54,440 nt of DNA, taken from assembly GCA_017433405.1 (NCBI GenBank), contig JAFRHH010000009.1, positions 1 through 54,440 of the forward strand, given 5' to 3'. A model generated the notes under the pieces. The model was not told where the DNA came from. It searched no databases and worked only from the letters and a program-made list of their open reading frames with translations. Origin of the DNA: Clostridia bacterium (GTDB taxonomy: Bacteria > Bacillota > Clostridia > Christensenellales > Aristaeellaceae). A program made the translations under genes and the position numbers. Shown in pieces: positions 15,646 through 26,864 of this stretch. Position 1 is the stretch's first letter, and each line of letters opens with the position of its first letter.

Positions 15646-16985
15646 GAAATACGAGAGTCTTCGTCGGCCTGCTGCTGCTTTTTCTGTGGCTGTTTCCGCT
15701 GGTTATCGCCCTCGGCGAGGAGGATTTCCTCGTGGTCGAAACGGTGGAGCTTCCGGAAGGGGAGGGAACCGCTGCCGGAACCGATCTTCCCTCCGGGGAA
15801 GCCGCCGCCCCGCCGACCGATGCCGCCCTCCGGGAAGCCCCAGATCTGACCGAAGCCTGCTCCATGACCTTTTCCACGAAAAAAAACGCTTCCTACAGGA
15901 AGCGCTTAATCGACGGAAACAACAACACCAGCTGGGCCCGGGGGAAAAAGAAGGAGGGCTGGATCGTCCTGCGCTCTGAGGAGCCGATCGCCAGCCTGTA
16001 TCTCTGCTTCGACCTGCAGCCGGAAACCTGGGAGATTCAGATCCCCCCCGGGAAGATCGCCTCCGGAGAGATCGCCTCCGGGGAGGAATGGGTCACCGTC
16101 TGGACCGGCCCCAGCCCCTATGTCCATGTCTATATCCCCCTGCCGTCGCCGTCGCGGACCGTCCGCTTCTGGTGCCCGGTCACGAAAACCCGAACCCAGA
16201 TCGCGGAGCTGCGGGCCTACGGAACCGGATCCTTTCCCGCCGGCGCCCAGAACTGGCTGCCCCCGACGGAAAACGCGGATATCCTCTTCCTGGCCACCCA
16301 TGCCGACGACGAGCTGATCTTCTTCGGCGGGGGCATTCCGACCTATGCCGCGGAGCGGAAAAACCGGGTGCTGGTCGCCTATCTGGCCAACTGCGGCAAG
16401 CGCCGCACCCATGAGCTGCTCAACGGCCTCTGGTCCATGGGGGTGCGGAACTATCCCGTTATTTCCCCCTTCGAGGATACCGCCCAGCGAACCATGACGA
16501 AGGAATACCAGAAGATGGGCGGGCAGAACAAAGTCCGAAACTGGGTCATCGCCCTGTACCGGCAGTACCGGCCGAAGGTGGTCGTCACCCATGATGCCAG
16601 AGGGGAATACGGCCATGTCCAGCACCGGGTCTGCGCCGCCGTCGCCCAGGCGGCTTACGACGCCGCGGCGGATCCTTCCGTGGATCCCGCCTCCGCCGAG
16701 GCCTTCGGCCCCTGGCAGGTGCGGAAGCTGTATCTGCATCTGGCGAAGGAGAACCGGATCACGATGGACTGGGATCAGCCCCTCTCCTCCCTGGGCGGGA
16801 TCACCGGCCTGGAGGCCGCCGTCCGCGCCTTCGAATACCATGTCTCCCAGCATCCCTACAGCATGAACGTGACCAGAACCGGCAGTCAGTACGACAACCG
16901 GATCTTCGGCCTGGTCCGAACGGAAGTCGGGCCGGACGAGGCCGGCGGCGATTTCCTCGAGCATATTCCCCTTTCAGCCGAATGA
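15642..16985 (+). CDS. Exported PIG-L (LmbE-like) N-acetylglucosamine deacetylase-family protein
   Basis: 447 aa with signal peptide (residues 1-~26, VGLLLLFLWLFPLVIALG). A Gly/Ala-rich stretch is followed by a beta-sandwich-like region (70-200), perhaps a carbohydrate-binding discoidin-like module. The PIG-L domain starts near 210: ILFLATHADDELIFFGGG supplies the zinc-binding His-Asp-Asp (AHPDDE motif with Pro replaced by Ala) and EYGHVQHRV near 324 supplies the second His pair. Family members deacetylate GlcNAc-containing glycans or glycolipids. With the glycosidase and Lgt-like protein upstream (ATGA overlap) it suggests envelope glycan or glycolipid remodelling. The gene end (GGDFLEHIPLSAE) is repeated 55 bp downstream. 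Confidence 0.8.
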   Translation: MRNTRVFVGLLLLFLWLFPLVIALGEEDFLVVETVELPEGEGTAAGTDLPSGEAAAPPTDAALREAPDLTEACSMTFSTKKNASYRKRLIDGNNNTSWARGKKKEGWIVLRSEEPIASLYLCFDLQPETWEIQIPPGKIASGEIASGEEWVTVWTGPSPYVHVYIPLPSPSRTVRFWCPVTKTRTQIAELRAYGTGSFPAGAQNWLPPTENADILFLATHADDELIFFGGGIPTYAAERKNRVLVAYLANCGKRRTHELLNGLWSMGVRNYPVISPFEDTAQRTMTKEYQKMGGQNKVRNWVIALYRQYRPKVVVTHDARGEYGHVQHRVCAAVAQAAYDAAADPSVDPASAEAFGPWQVRKLYLHLAKENRITMDWDQPLSSLGGITGLEAAVRAFEYHVSQHPYSMNVTRTGSQYDNRIFGLVRTEVGPDEAGGDFLEHIPLSAE

Positions 16986-17040
16986 ATAAAGATGGAACGG
17001 CGGCGATTTCCTCGAGCATATTCAGCTTTCAGCGGAATAG
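16943..17040 (+). repeat. Duplicated 3' end of the PIG-L gene
   Basis: 16943-16985 and 16998-17040 align over 43 bp, both ending exactly at a stop (TGA, TAG). The second copy read in its own frame gives the same peptide end except Pro to Gln. GCC to GCG is synonymous. The pattern is like two alleles rather than random decay. Confidence 0.9.
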
Positions 17041-17046
17041 CAAGCC

Positions 17047-17109
17047 GGAACGTGGGGACAGTCCCCCTGTTCCACGCTCCGTGGAACCGGGGGACTGTCC
17101 CCGCGTTCC
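17047..17109. repeat. REP-like palindrome with GGGACAGTCCC arms
   Basis: GGAACGTGGGGACAGTCCCC...CGTGGAACCGGGGGACTGTCCCCGCGTTCC forms a long imperfect inverted repeat, with inner TTCCACG/CGTGGAA. It lies between the convergent PIG-L and AEC genes, where it may act as a bidirectional terminator. Related copies are at 46709-46776 and (half) 53048-53078, and a degenerate one near 18074-18092. Such elements are usually moved by REP-associated transposases, none of which is in this window. Confidence 0.8.
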
Positions 17110-17112
17110 GTC

Positions 17113-18054
17113 TCACCCCAGCATTCCAATCAGCAGGCTCAGCAGCGGAATCGTCGCGATGCTGAGCAGGGTCGAAAGCAGCGCGCAGTTGGCAGCCAGC
17201 TTCTGGCCGTTCTGATGAATCTCCGCGAGGTTCAGCAGGATGCTGGCGCAGGGCGTGGCCGACAGCATCAGCACGCTGGCCTTAAAGACCGGCGACAGCG
17301 GCAGCGGCACAACCAGCAAAAAGCTGAAGAGCGGAAAGACCACCAGCTTCCCGAGCGCCGCCAGCCAGGGCACCGGCTGGCTCACCATTTCCTTCACGCT
17401 CATGGTGGACAGCCGGATGCCCAGAATAAACATGCTCAGCGGCGTCGTCATGCCGCTCAGGGTCTGCAGGCCGCCCTTCAGCATCGCCGGCAGCCAGCGG
17501 CCCGCCCCGGCCAGATACAGCAGGAAGCCGATGGCCACCGAAATTACCGTCGGATTCAGAAAGGCCGCCCGCGGGGAAATATATTTCCGCTCCCCGGTCA
17601 GGCAGAAGACCCCCAGCGTCCAGGCCAGGATATTCATCGTCGCGCAGAAGATGCAGGAATAGGCCGCGGCCTCCGGCGCGTCGGGAAACGCCGCCCGAAC
17701 GATGGGCAGCCCAAAAAAGCCCACATTGCCCATGACGGTGGCGATGGAGAGAATGCGGAAGGCGAACTCCTTCCGCCGCCGGCCCAGCATCAGGGTGACC
17801 AGCCCGAGAAACAGGAGCTGGGCCGCCATGGTGACCCCGAAAAAGGCCAGCATCCTGAGGCTCAGGCTTCCGGAGGGCTCCAGGGAAACCAGGGCGTTCA
17901 CGAACATCCCGGGGGCGCAGATATACAGGAGGATGGTGCTGACGCTGCCCATATGCTCCGCCCGCACCTTGCCGGCCCGGCTGAGCAGCCATCCCGGCAG
18001 GAGATACAGAAGCGTCAGCAGCACATTGTTAAATGTGACCGCAAAATAGCTCAT
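17113..18054 (-). CDS. AEC-family (auxin efflux carrier-like) permease
   Basis: 313 aa, ten predicted membrane helices, beginning MSYFAVTFNNVLLTLLYLLP. GWLLSR and the later MLSATPCASILLNLAEIHQ segment with a Pro-broken helix are typical of the AEC/malate-permease-like family. The likely substrate is an organic acid, unspecified. The start at 18054 has GGAGGCGGAG upstream. An in-frame ATG further upstream (18117) would add a Gly-rich hydrophilic stretch without a Shine-Dalgarno and is rejected. It follows the M18 aminopeptidase on the same strand with an RBS-cassette element in the gap, but the cassette is ~80 bp before the start rather than adjacent to it. Confidence 0.8.
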   Translation of the reverse strand: MSYFAVTFNNVLLTLLYLLPGWLLSRAGKVRAEHMGSVSTILLYICAPGMFVNALVSLEPSGSLSLRMLAFFGVTMAAQLLFLGLVTLMLGRRRKEFAFRILSIATVMGNVGFFGLPIVRAAFPDAPEAAAYSCIFCATMNILAWTLGVFCLTGERKYISPRAAFLNPTVISVAIGFLLYLAGAGRWLPAMLKGGLQTLSGMTTPLSMFILGIRLSTMSVKEMVSQPVPWLAALGKLVVFPLFSFLLVVPLPLSPVFKASVLMLSATPCASILLNLAEIHQNGQKLAANCALLSTLLSIATIPLLSLLIGMLG

Positions 18055-18134
18055 ATCTCCGCCTCCTTCCTGAACCTGTCCCCGTGTTCCGACCCCACTC
18101 TCATCCTGCCAGGACAAAAGAAGCGTCCCCCTGT

Positions 18135-18230
18135 CTCCTCCGTGAACGTCCGTCCACCTCTGCCCTTCTGTCCGGATGACGATTTTGTAGCCGCTTCGCT
18201 GACGCGTTCGCGGACAAAATCTGTCTCCCG
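18135..18230 (-). repeat. Dispersed RBS-cassette element, complete copy (c)
   Basis: Minus strand: GACAGATTTTGTCCGCGAAC...GCGGCTACAAAATCGTCATCCG, then GTGGAC-GGAC-GTTCAC and GGAGGAG. Nearly the same as 8115-8212 over its full length. It begins about 25 bp after the stop of the M18 gene. Here the GAGGAG is not next to a start codon: the AEC ATG is ~80 bp further on and has its own GGAGG. Confidence 0.85.
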
Positions 18231-18253
18231 CCCTCCGGCCGGGTTTTGCGCTT

Positions 18254-19513
18254 TCAGCTCCAAAATTCCTTCAGCGCTGCGATCAGATACCCCAGATCCG
18301 CCGTGCCGGCCGTCTCGTACAGGGAATGCATCGCCAGCTGCGCCAACCCGATATCCACCGATTCCATGGAAACATGGGTGTTGGACAGGTGCCCGAGGGT
18401 CGATCCGCCGGGCAGGTCGCTGCGGTTGGCAAAATGCTGCACGGGCACCCCCGCCTTTTCGCAGATCAGCGCGAACCTCGCGCAGGAAACCGCGTCCGTC
18501 GTGTATTTCTGGCTGGCGTTGTGCTTGATGACAACGCCTTTGTTCATATATACCCGATTCTGCTTATCATATTTCTCCGGATGATTGGGATGAACCGCGT
18601 GGGCGTTGTCCGCCGAAACCATGAATCCGCCGGCCACCGCCGCCCGGATTTCCCCGTCCGAGGCCCCCAGCGCGAAGCCCATCCGCGTCAGGGTGTCATA
18701 CAGGAAGCCGGAATCCGCCCCCTGCCGGGAGCCGGAGCCGACCTCCTCGTTGTCGAAAACCGCGCAGACCTGAACCGCGTCCCGGGCCGTGCTCTCCGTC
18801 AGGGCCGTCACAGCCGCCCACGCGCACTCCAGGTCGTCAATCCGCCCGCAGGAGAAATAGGCGTCCTCCGCGCCCCAGACGGTGGCGTTCAGCCGCCCGT
18901 ACAGGAACAGATCATGCCCCAGGATATCCTCTTCCGCCACCCCGGCCGCCTCCGCGATCTCCCGCATGAGCCGGCCCTTCTGCTCCGCGCTGCCGTAAAG
19001 CGCCATCATGTCCGTCTGTGGATCGAAGGCAAAGCCCTGGTTCACCTCCCGGTTGAAGTGAATCGGCAGGTTGGGAATCAGCACTGCGTCCCGGTCCAGG
19101 TTCACCAGCCGGGTCGTGATCCCGTCCCCCTCCCGAACCGCCAGCCGCCCCGCGATGGAAAGCGGCCGGTCCATCCAGGTGGACATGATCATCCCGCCGT
19201 ATTTTTCGACGTTCAGCCGTACATAGTCCCCGCTGGCGTCCTCGAAATGCCGCTTCAGCTTAAAGGCCGGGGAATCGGAATGAGCCGCCGCGATCCGGAA
19301 GGCCGCGAACCCGGTCTCCGGCACGGCGAAGGCGATCAGGGCGGAATCGTTCCGCATCACGTAGTATTTTCCACCCGCGTCGACAAACCAGGGATCTGTT
19401 TCCTTCAGCCGCTGAAACCCCTTCTCCTCCAGCATCTCCACCAGGTTCGCCGCGGCATGAAAGGCCGTCGGCGACTGCTCCGCAAAGGTCAAAAACCGCT
19501 CCAGCTGATCCAT
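18254..19513 (-). CDS. M18-family aminopeptidase
   Basis: 419 aa, full length for M18. Metal and catalytic motifs are visible: AAAHSDSPAFKLKRHF near residue 95 (His-x-Asp), GRIDDLECA near 222, FDNEEVGSGSRQGA near 255 (Glu-Glu) and a late GSTLGHLSNTHVSM near 385 (His). It is a dinuclear-zinc cytosolic exopeptidase for N-terminal acidic or neutral residues in peptide turnover. AAGGAGG is 9 nt upstream of the ATG. It sits ~20 bp after the intrinsic terminator of the ATP synthase operon with no room for a promoter in between, so it probably depends on read-through or on a promoter within atpC. Confidence 0.92.
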   Translation of the reverse strand: MDQLERFLTFAEQSPTAFHAAANLVEMLEEKGFQRLKETDPWFVDAGGKYYVMRNDSALIAFAVPETGFAAFRIAAAHSDSPAFKLKRHFEDASGDYVRLNVEKYGGMIMSTWMDRPLSIAGRLAVREGDGITTRLVNLDRDAVLIPNLPIHFNREVNQGFAFDPQTDMMALYGSAEQKGRLMREIAEAAGVAEEDILGHDLFLYGRLNATVWGAEDAYFSCGRIDDLECAWAAVTALTESTARDAVQVCAVFDNEEVGSGSRQGADSGFLYDTLTRMGFALGASDGEIRAAVAGGFMVSADNAHAVHPNHPEKYDKQNRVYMNKGVVIKHNASQKYTTDAVSCARFALICEKAGVPVQHFANRSDLPGGSTLGHLSNTHVSMESVDIGLAQLAMHSLYETAGTADLGYLIAALKEFWS

Positions 19514-19537
19514 GAAAAAAGCCTCCTTCCGCTCTTT

Positions 19538-19566
19538 AAAAAAGGCGAACGGTTTCCCGCTCGCCT
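19538..19566 (-). terminator. Intrinsic terminator after the ATP synthase operon
   Basis: Minus strand AGGCGAGCGG-GAAA-CCGTTCGCCT followed by TTTTTT: a 10 bp stem with one mismatch, GAAA tetraloop and U-tract. It ends about 15 bp before the M18 Shine-Dalgarno, so it may act as an attenuator between atpC and the aminopeptidase. Confidence 0.85.
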
Positions 19567-19624
19567 GAAAACGTCTGTTACGCCCGGGCCCCGGCGGGCT
19601 CTCCGTGCCAGGCCACCGCCGAGG

Positions 19625-21447
<1,823 letters not shown>

Positions 21448-21482
21448 TGCTCCGCGACCCCGGGCCAACCAGGCCTCCGCCC

Positions 21483-22283
21483 CTACAGCCCGCTCCCGGC
21501 CACGATTTCCGTAATCTCCTGGGTGATGCTGTTCTGCCGGGCCCGGTTGTACTGCAGCTGCAGGCGGTCAATCATCTCCTGCGCGTTCTTCCCGGCGGAA
21601 TCCATCGCCATCCGGCGGGCTGCCACCTCGCTGGCGAAGCTCTCCCGCACGCACGCGGTCAGCACCCCGCAGACATAGGTCGGCACCGCGGCGTTCAGCA
21701 CCGTCATCTCGTCCGGCTCAAAGACCGGCCCCGCGCCGGCATCCTCCTCCATCTTTTCCAGTGGAAGCACCCACTCAAGCGTCGCTTCCTGGCTCATCAT
21801 GGACCGGTACCGGGTGAACAGAATCCCCAGCTTTTCAAACTTTCCGTCCAGAAAGTCCCGGCACATTTCCTCCGCGATCCGCCGCGCATCCGTCACCGGA
21901 AACCGCTCCGAGGAGATCACCGGCTTTCCGAACCGCTCGCACGCCCGCTTGCCGATGGGAATGATCTCCGCCTCCGGCACCGTCGCCGCCAGGCGGAACA
22001 CATTGGCGTTGTACCCCCCGGCCAGCCCCCGGTCCCCGGCGATTACGATCAGCCGCGTCCCCGTACCAACCGGCCTCATATAAGGGCTTCGCTCGCACTC
22101 CGGAGCGGCCCTGAGCACCTTCAGCAGATCCTCCATGGCTCCCGCGTATTCACGGGTCTGATTCATGCTCCGGGTCGCCCGGCGAATCTTGGAAGAGGCC
22201 ACCAGGCCCATGGCCCGGGTCAGATGCAGGGTGGAATCCACGCTGCGGATCCGGATCTTCAGGCTTTTGATGTCCGCACCCAT
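21483..22283 (-). CDS. atpG: F1Fo ATP synthase gamma subunit
   Basis: 266 aa. The N-terminal helix is MGADIKSLKIRIRSVDSTLHL and the Rossmann-like part contains IVIAGDRGLAGGYNANVFR. The C-terminal helix is RMAMDSAGKNAQEMIDRLQ, with the RQNSITQEITEIVAG signature at the end, which forms the rotating coiled coil in F1. It starts 3 bp after the atpA stop and uses a Shine-Dalgarno inside the end of atpA. Slightly short compared with ~285 aa in relatives. Confidence 0.95.
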   Translation of the reverse strand: MGADIKSLKIRIRSVDSTLHLTRAMGLVASSKIRRATRSMNQTREYAGAMEDLLKVLRAAPECERSPYMRPVGTGTRLIVIAGDRGLAGGYNANVFRLAATVPEAEIIPIGKRACERFGKPVISSERFPVTDARRIAEEMCRDFLDGKFEKLGILFTRYRSMMSQEATLEWVLPLEKMEEDAGAGPVFEPDEMTVLNAAVPTYVCGVLTACVRESFASEVAARRMAMDSAGKNAQEMIDRLQLQYNRARQNSITQEITEIVAGSGL

Positions 22284-22286
22284 GCT

Positions 22287-23780
22287 TTACCTCCGCAGCC
22301 CTTCGAGCGCCTTCTTCAGCGTATCGATGTCGCTCTCCTCCCAGAATCCGCCCCGGATCCGCTCCAGCAGCTCGCCGTACTGATTCCGCAGCGTGTCGAA
22401 GAGCTTCTCCTCGTAAGCCGGCACGTCCTTCGTCGCCACGTCGTTCAGATACCCATGGATCACGGCATACACGACGGCCACCTGGCATCCGACCTCCACG
22501 GGCGAGGATCGCTTCTGCTTGAGCACCTCGACGATCCGCTCGCCCAGGGCCAGCCGGTTCTTCGTATCCGCGTCCAGATCGCTGCCGAACTGGGCGAAGG
22601 CCTGGAGCTCCCGGTACTGCGCGTAGAGGAGCTTCAGCTCGCCGGCCACCTTCTTCATGGCCTTGATCTGCGCGCTGCCGCCGACGCGGCTGACGGAAAT
22701 ACCCGGGTTGATCGCCGGACGGATGCCGCTGTGGAACAGCTCCGTCTCCAGGAAGATCTGCCCGTCGGTGATGGAAATGACGTTGGTGGGAATATAGGCG
22801 GAAACGTCCCCCGCCTGGGTCTCGATGATCGGCAGGGCGGTAATCGACCCGCCGCCGTATTCCGGCGCGACGCAGGCCGCCCGCTCCAGCAGCCGGGAAT
22901 GGAGATAGAAAACATCCCCCGGATAGGCTTCCCGGCCCGGCGGCCGCCGGATCAAAAGGCTCAGGGCCCGATAGGCCACCGCGTGCTTGCTCAGGTCGTC
23001 ATAGACGATCAGCACGTCCTTGCCCTGCGCCCGGAAATATTCCGCCATGGCGCACCCGGAGTAGGGCGCGATATACTGCAGCGGAGCGCTCTCCGCCGCG
23101 CTGGCGCAGACAATGATCGTGTAGGGCAGTGCCCCGGCCTTTTCGAGCTCCTGCGCAATCTGCACCACGCTGGACTGCTTCTGGCCGATCGCAACATAGA
23201 TGCAGATCACGCCGGTGTCCTTCTGGTTCATGATGGTGTCGATGGCGATGGTGGTCTTGCCCGTCTGCCGGTCCCCGATGATCAGCTCGCGCTGGCCCCG
23301 CCCGATAGGGATCATGCTGTCGATGGCCTTGATCCCGGTCTGCAGCGGCACGCTGACGCCCTTGCGCTGAATGATCCCGGGAGCCGGCGCCTCAACCGGG
23401 CGGATCCCCGCGGTCTCCGCCGGGCCCTTCCCGTCGATGGGCTCGCCCAGGGCGTTAACCACCCGGCCCAGCAGCCCTTCGCCGACGGGCACGCTCAGCG
23501 CCTCGCCGGTCCGGAACACCGCGGAGCCTTCCCTCAGGGAGTCCTTGTCGGACAGGATCGCGACGGAAACCGTCTCCTCCTCGAGGTTCTGGGCCACGCC
23601 AAAGCTGCCGTCCTCGAATTTCAGCAGCTCATTGGCCATGCAGGAGCGCAGCCCGTACACCGTGGCAATCCCGTCGCCGACGGTGATGACGGTGCCGTTC
23701 TCCTTCATCTCGATTTTGCCTTCGTACTGCCGTATCTGCTCCTTGATGATACTGCTGATTTCAACCGCCTTGGAGCTCAT
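22287..23780 (-). CDS. atpA: F1Fo ATP synthase alpha subunit
   Basis: 497 aa non-catalytic nucleotide-binding subunit. [15 protein letters not shown] is at about residue 168 (Walker A), [31 protein letters not shown] near 270, and the C-terminal helical domain. Starts with [16 protein letters not shown]. Overlaps atpH by 4 bp (ATGA at 23777-23780). Confidence 0.96.
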   Translation of the reverse strand: MSSKAVEISSIIKEQIRQYEGKIEMKENGTVITVGDGIATVYGLRSCMANELLKFEDGSFGVAQNLEEETVSVAILSDKDSLREGSAVFRTGEALSVPVGEGLLGRVVNALGEPIDGKGPAETAGIRPVEAPAPGIIQRKGVSVPLQTGIKAIDSMIPIGRGQRELIIGDRQTGKTTIAIDTIMNQKDTGVICIYVAIGQKQSSVVQIAQELEKAGALPYTIIVCASAAESAPLQYIAPYSGCAMAEYFRAQGKDVLIVYDDLSKHAVAYRALSLLIRRPPGREAYPGDVFYLHSRLLERAACVAPEYGGGSITALPIIETQAGDVSAYIPTNVISITDGQIFLETELFHSGIRPAINPGISVSRVGGSAQIKAMKKVAGELKLLYAQYRELQAFAQFGSDLDADTKNRLALGERIVEVLKQKRSSPVEVGCQVAVVYAVIHGYLNDVATKDVPAYEEKLFDTLRNQYGELLERIRGGFWEESDIDTLKKALEGLRR

Positions 23781-24310
23781 GCGTTCATCACTTCCTTGAT
23801 CTTGCGAAGCTTATTTGAAATACTGTCGTCGATGACCCAGCCGTCCGCCTCCACGCGGACCCCGCCGATCAGCGCGGGATCGACCGTGCAGTTCAGAATG
23901 ATCTTCCGCCCCGTCTTCTTTTCAAGCAGGGACCGAAGCTGCACCATTTCCGCTTCCCTAAGCGGCACCGCGCTGGTCACGGCGGCCACCGTCTCTCCGC
24001 GCTGCTCGCGGGCCAGGCCCTCATATTCCTCCGCCATCTCGTCGATCGCGGCGATGTGCCCCCGGCTCACCATCATCCGCAAAACGGCCAGCAGAATCTC
24101 CGGAATCTTGCCGCGAAAGGCGTCCTCGAGGGCTTTGATCCGTTTCTCCTTCCCGATGGCCGGGCTGGCCAGCAGGCTCCGGTATTCCGGCGTCTGCATC
24201 AGGGCGCTCCGCACCGTTACCAGGCCGTCCAGCGTTTCCTCCGTCTGCTTCTCCGCGCTGGAAAGCCCGAACAGCGCCTCGGCGTATTCTCTACTTGTTG
24301 TCGTCGTCAT
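23777..24310 (-). CDS. atpH: F1Fo ATP synthase delta subunit
   Basis: 177 aa. The N-terminal helical domain starts [20 protein letters not shown]. The C-terminal part [20 protein letters not shown] with [16 protein letters not shown] is the family signature. The start at 24310 is preferred (GGGAG upstream, inside the end of atpF). An in-frame ATG at 24337 would add nine residues without support. It connects the peripheral stalk to F1. Confidence 0.93.
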   Translation of the reverse strand: MTTTTSREYAEALFGLSSAEKQTEETLDGLVTVRSALMQTPEYRSLLASPAIGKEKRIKALEDAFRGKIPEILLAVLRMMVSRGHIAAIDEMAEEYEGLAREQRGETVAAVTSAVPLREAEMVQLRSLLEKKTGRKIILNCTVDPALIGGVRVEADGWVIDDSISNKLRKIKEVMNA

Positions 24311-24803
24311 CGCTAATCTCCCGCAGGAAGGAGCCAATCAGCGCCCGGTGATCCTCCGCGTTAATCTCCCGCTCAAGCAGCTTCCCTGTCAGCCTGGTGG
24401 AAACATCCGCGATCTCCCGCTTCATGTCCTCCTCCGCCTTCTTTCGCTCCAGCTCCGCGTCCGTCTCCGCCTGCCGGCGAATCTCCGACGCCTTCCCGCG
24501 GGCCTCCGCCACGATCTCGTTCCCGCGGCGCTCCGCCGTCCTCGCCGCCTCGCTGATCATCTGGTCCGCCGTCTGTTTCGCCGCGGTCATGGCGGCCTCG
24601 TAGTTCTTCCGGCTTTCCTCCGCCTCGTCCCGGGCCGCCTTCGCCTGGGCATAATCCCCGTCGATGGCCGCGCGGCGGCTGTCCATCACCTTTTTCACCG
24701 GCTTGAACAGAAACCGCTTGAGGATCAGGGTCAGAATCAGCAGGTTGGCCAGCGAGGCCAGAATCGCCCAGATATTGACGGAAATCACATCTAATTCTTG
24801 CAT
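24291..24803 (-). CDS. atpF: F1Fo ATP synthase b subunit
   Basis: 170 aa. One N-terminal membrane helix (VNIWAILASLANLLILTLILK) is followed by a long charged coiled coil rich in Ala/Glu/Arg/Lys, as in the peripheral stalk. Start at 24803 (ATGCAAGAATTAG) with GGGGAAA 6 nt upstream. An upstream in-frame ATG at 24869 would translate the RBS-cassette sequence and is rejected. It overlaps atpH by 20 bp and is separated from atpE by a 117 bp gap that contains a cassette copy. Confidence 0.93.
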   Translation of the reverse strand: MQELDVISVNIWAILASLANLLILTLILKRFLFKPVKKVMDSRRAAIDGDYAQAKAARDEAEESRKNYEAAMTAAKQTADQMISEAARTAERRGNEIVAEARGKASEIRRQAETDAELERKKAEEDMKREIADVSTRLTGKLLEREINAEDHRALIGSFLREISDDDDNK

Positions 24804-24828
24804 GTCATTTCCCCGTTCCCTGTCGTTA

Positions 24829-24885
24829 TTTCTCCTCTGTGAACGCCTGTTCACATCTGTCATTTTCATCCGGAGGCCGCGAACA
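24829..24885 (-). repeat. RBS-cassette element, partial copy (f) between atpE and atpF
   Basis: Minus strand: TCCGGATG...GACAGATGTGAAC-AGGC-GTTCACAGAGGAGAAA. The left hairpin half is truncated. The GAGGAG is ~24 nt before the atpF ATG, which has its own GGGGAAA, so the cassette is present but only loosely spaced for translation. Confidence 0.8.
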
Positions 24886-24920
24886 ATAGGCCTTGCCGAA
24901 TTCCCGGTTATGATTTCCGA

Positions 24921-26152
<1,232 letters not shown>

Positions 26153-26160
<8 letters not shown>

Positions 26161-26581
26161 TCAGATCACTTCCTTCCGGTTCCTCAGGCGTCACGCCGCG
26201 CTTCCGATCGACCGCCGGACGGAAAAAAAGCCCGATCCGGGGAAAAAGCAGCGGGATCACCGTCGCGTAAACATTGGTTTTCAGGACGGCCACCAGCAGC
26301 ACGCACAAAAGCGCCGACCCGGCCAGCCGGAGCCCCGCGGACGCCCGCACCCGCCGGGCCGCCTCCTCGGGCTTCCCCTTCTCGACCGCCCGGCTCACCG
26401 TCACCGCCAGGGCGAAATAGCTCCCCAGCGCGATCAGGGCGCCGCCGAGATTCCCGAGCAGCACGGACAGATCCCACTTTCCCGCGATCAGGAACACCGC
26501 CTGCATCAGCAGACTGAGCAGAAGCACCCAGGCCGCCGCGTAGAGCGTTTCCTTTTTGACCGCGGGATCCAGTCCGGACAC
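26153..26581 (-). CDS. AtpI-like small membrane protein
   Basis: 142 aa with four hydrophobic segments (residues ~15-35, 40-62, 80-100, 100-118). It is the first gene of the ATP synthase operon, the position normally taken by atpI. Sequence similarity to AtpI cannot be claimed beyond topology. AtpI proteins help assemble the c-ring or import Mg2+/Na+. A strong promoter lies 30-60 bp upstream, and the 3' end overlaps atpB. Confidence 0.65.
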
Positions 26582-26614
26582 AGCCGTCCCCTCCTGACTC
26601 TAAACCTGTCGACT

Positions 26615-26643
26615 ATTCTACCAAATCCCACCGCTTTTTGCAA
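26615..26643 (-). promoter_or_regulatory. ATP synthase operon promoter
   Basis: Minus strand TTGCAA (26643-26638) and TAGAAT (26620-26615) with a 17 bp spacer. About 34 nt upstream of the first start codon; the only good promoter seen for the nine-gene operon. Confidence 0.75.
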
Positions 26644-26814
26644 CTTCCGGAGCAGTGAAAAATGGCGCATTTTCCGTGCATTTTCCGCGCCCCGGGATAA
26701 AAAGCGCCGGAAGGCAGCCGGCCCCCACAGCGGCAGTCCGCGACTCTCCGGCCTGCTGAAAAAATGGTGGAAATCCCGGCTGAATTGCGATAGAATACCG
26801 GTGAGCAAAATTCA

Positions 26815-26842
26815 TTACAGCCAGCACATGTTCCTGTACAAT
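26815..26842 (+). promoter_or_regulatory. Candidate promoter of the zinc-ribbon membrane protein gene
   Basis: TTACAG (26815-26820) and TACAAT (26837-26842), 16 bp spacer, followed after ~10 nt by AAAGGAG and the ATG at 26865. The leader would be very short. Divergent from the ATP synthase promoter; nothing else is evident in 26644-26814. Confidence 0.5.
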
Positions 26843-26864
26843 CAAAGTGATAAAGGAGATCGCT

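Noticed and set aside
17047-17109. Insertion sequence ends
   Set aside because: The palindrome has no transposase, no target duplication and recurs alone elsewhere; it fits a REP-like element better.
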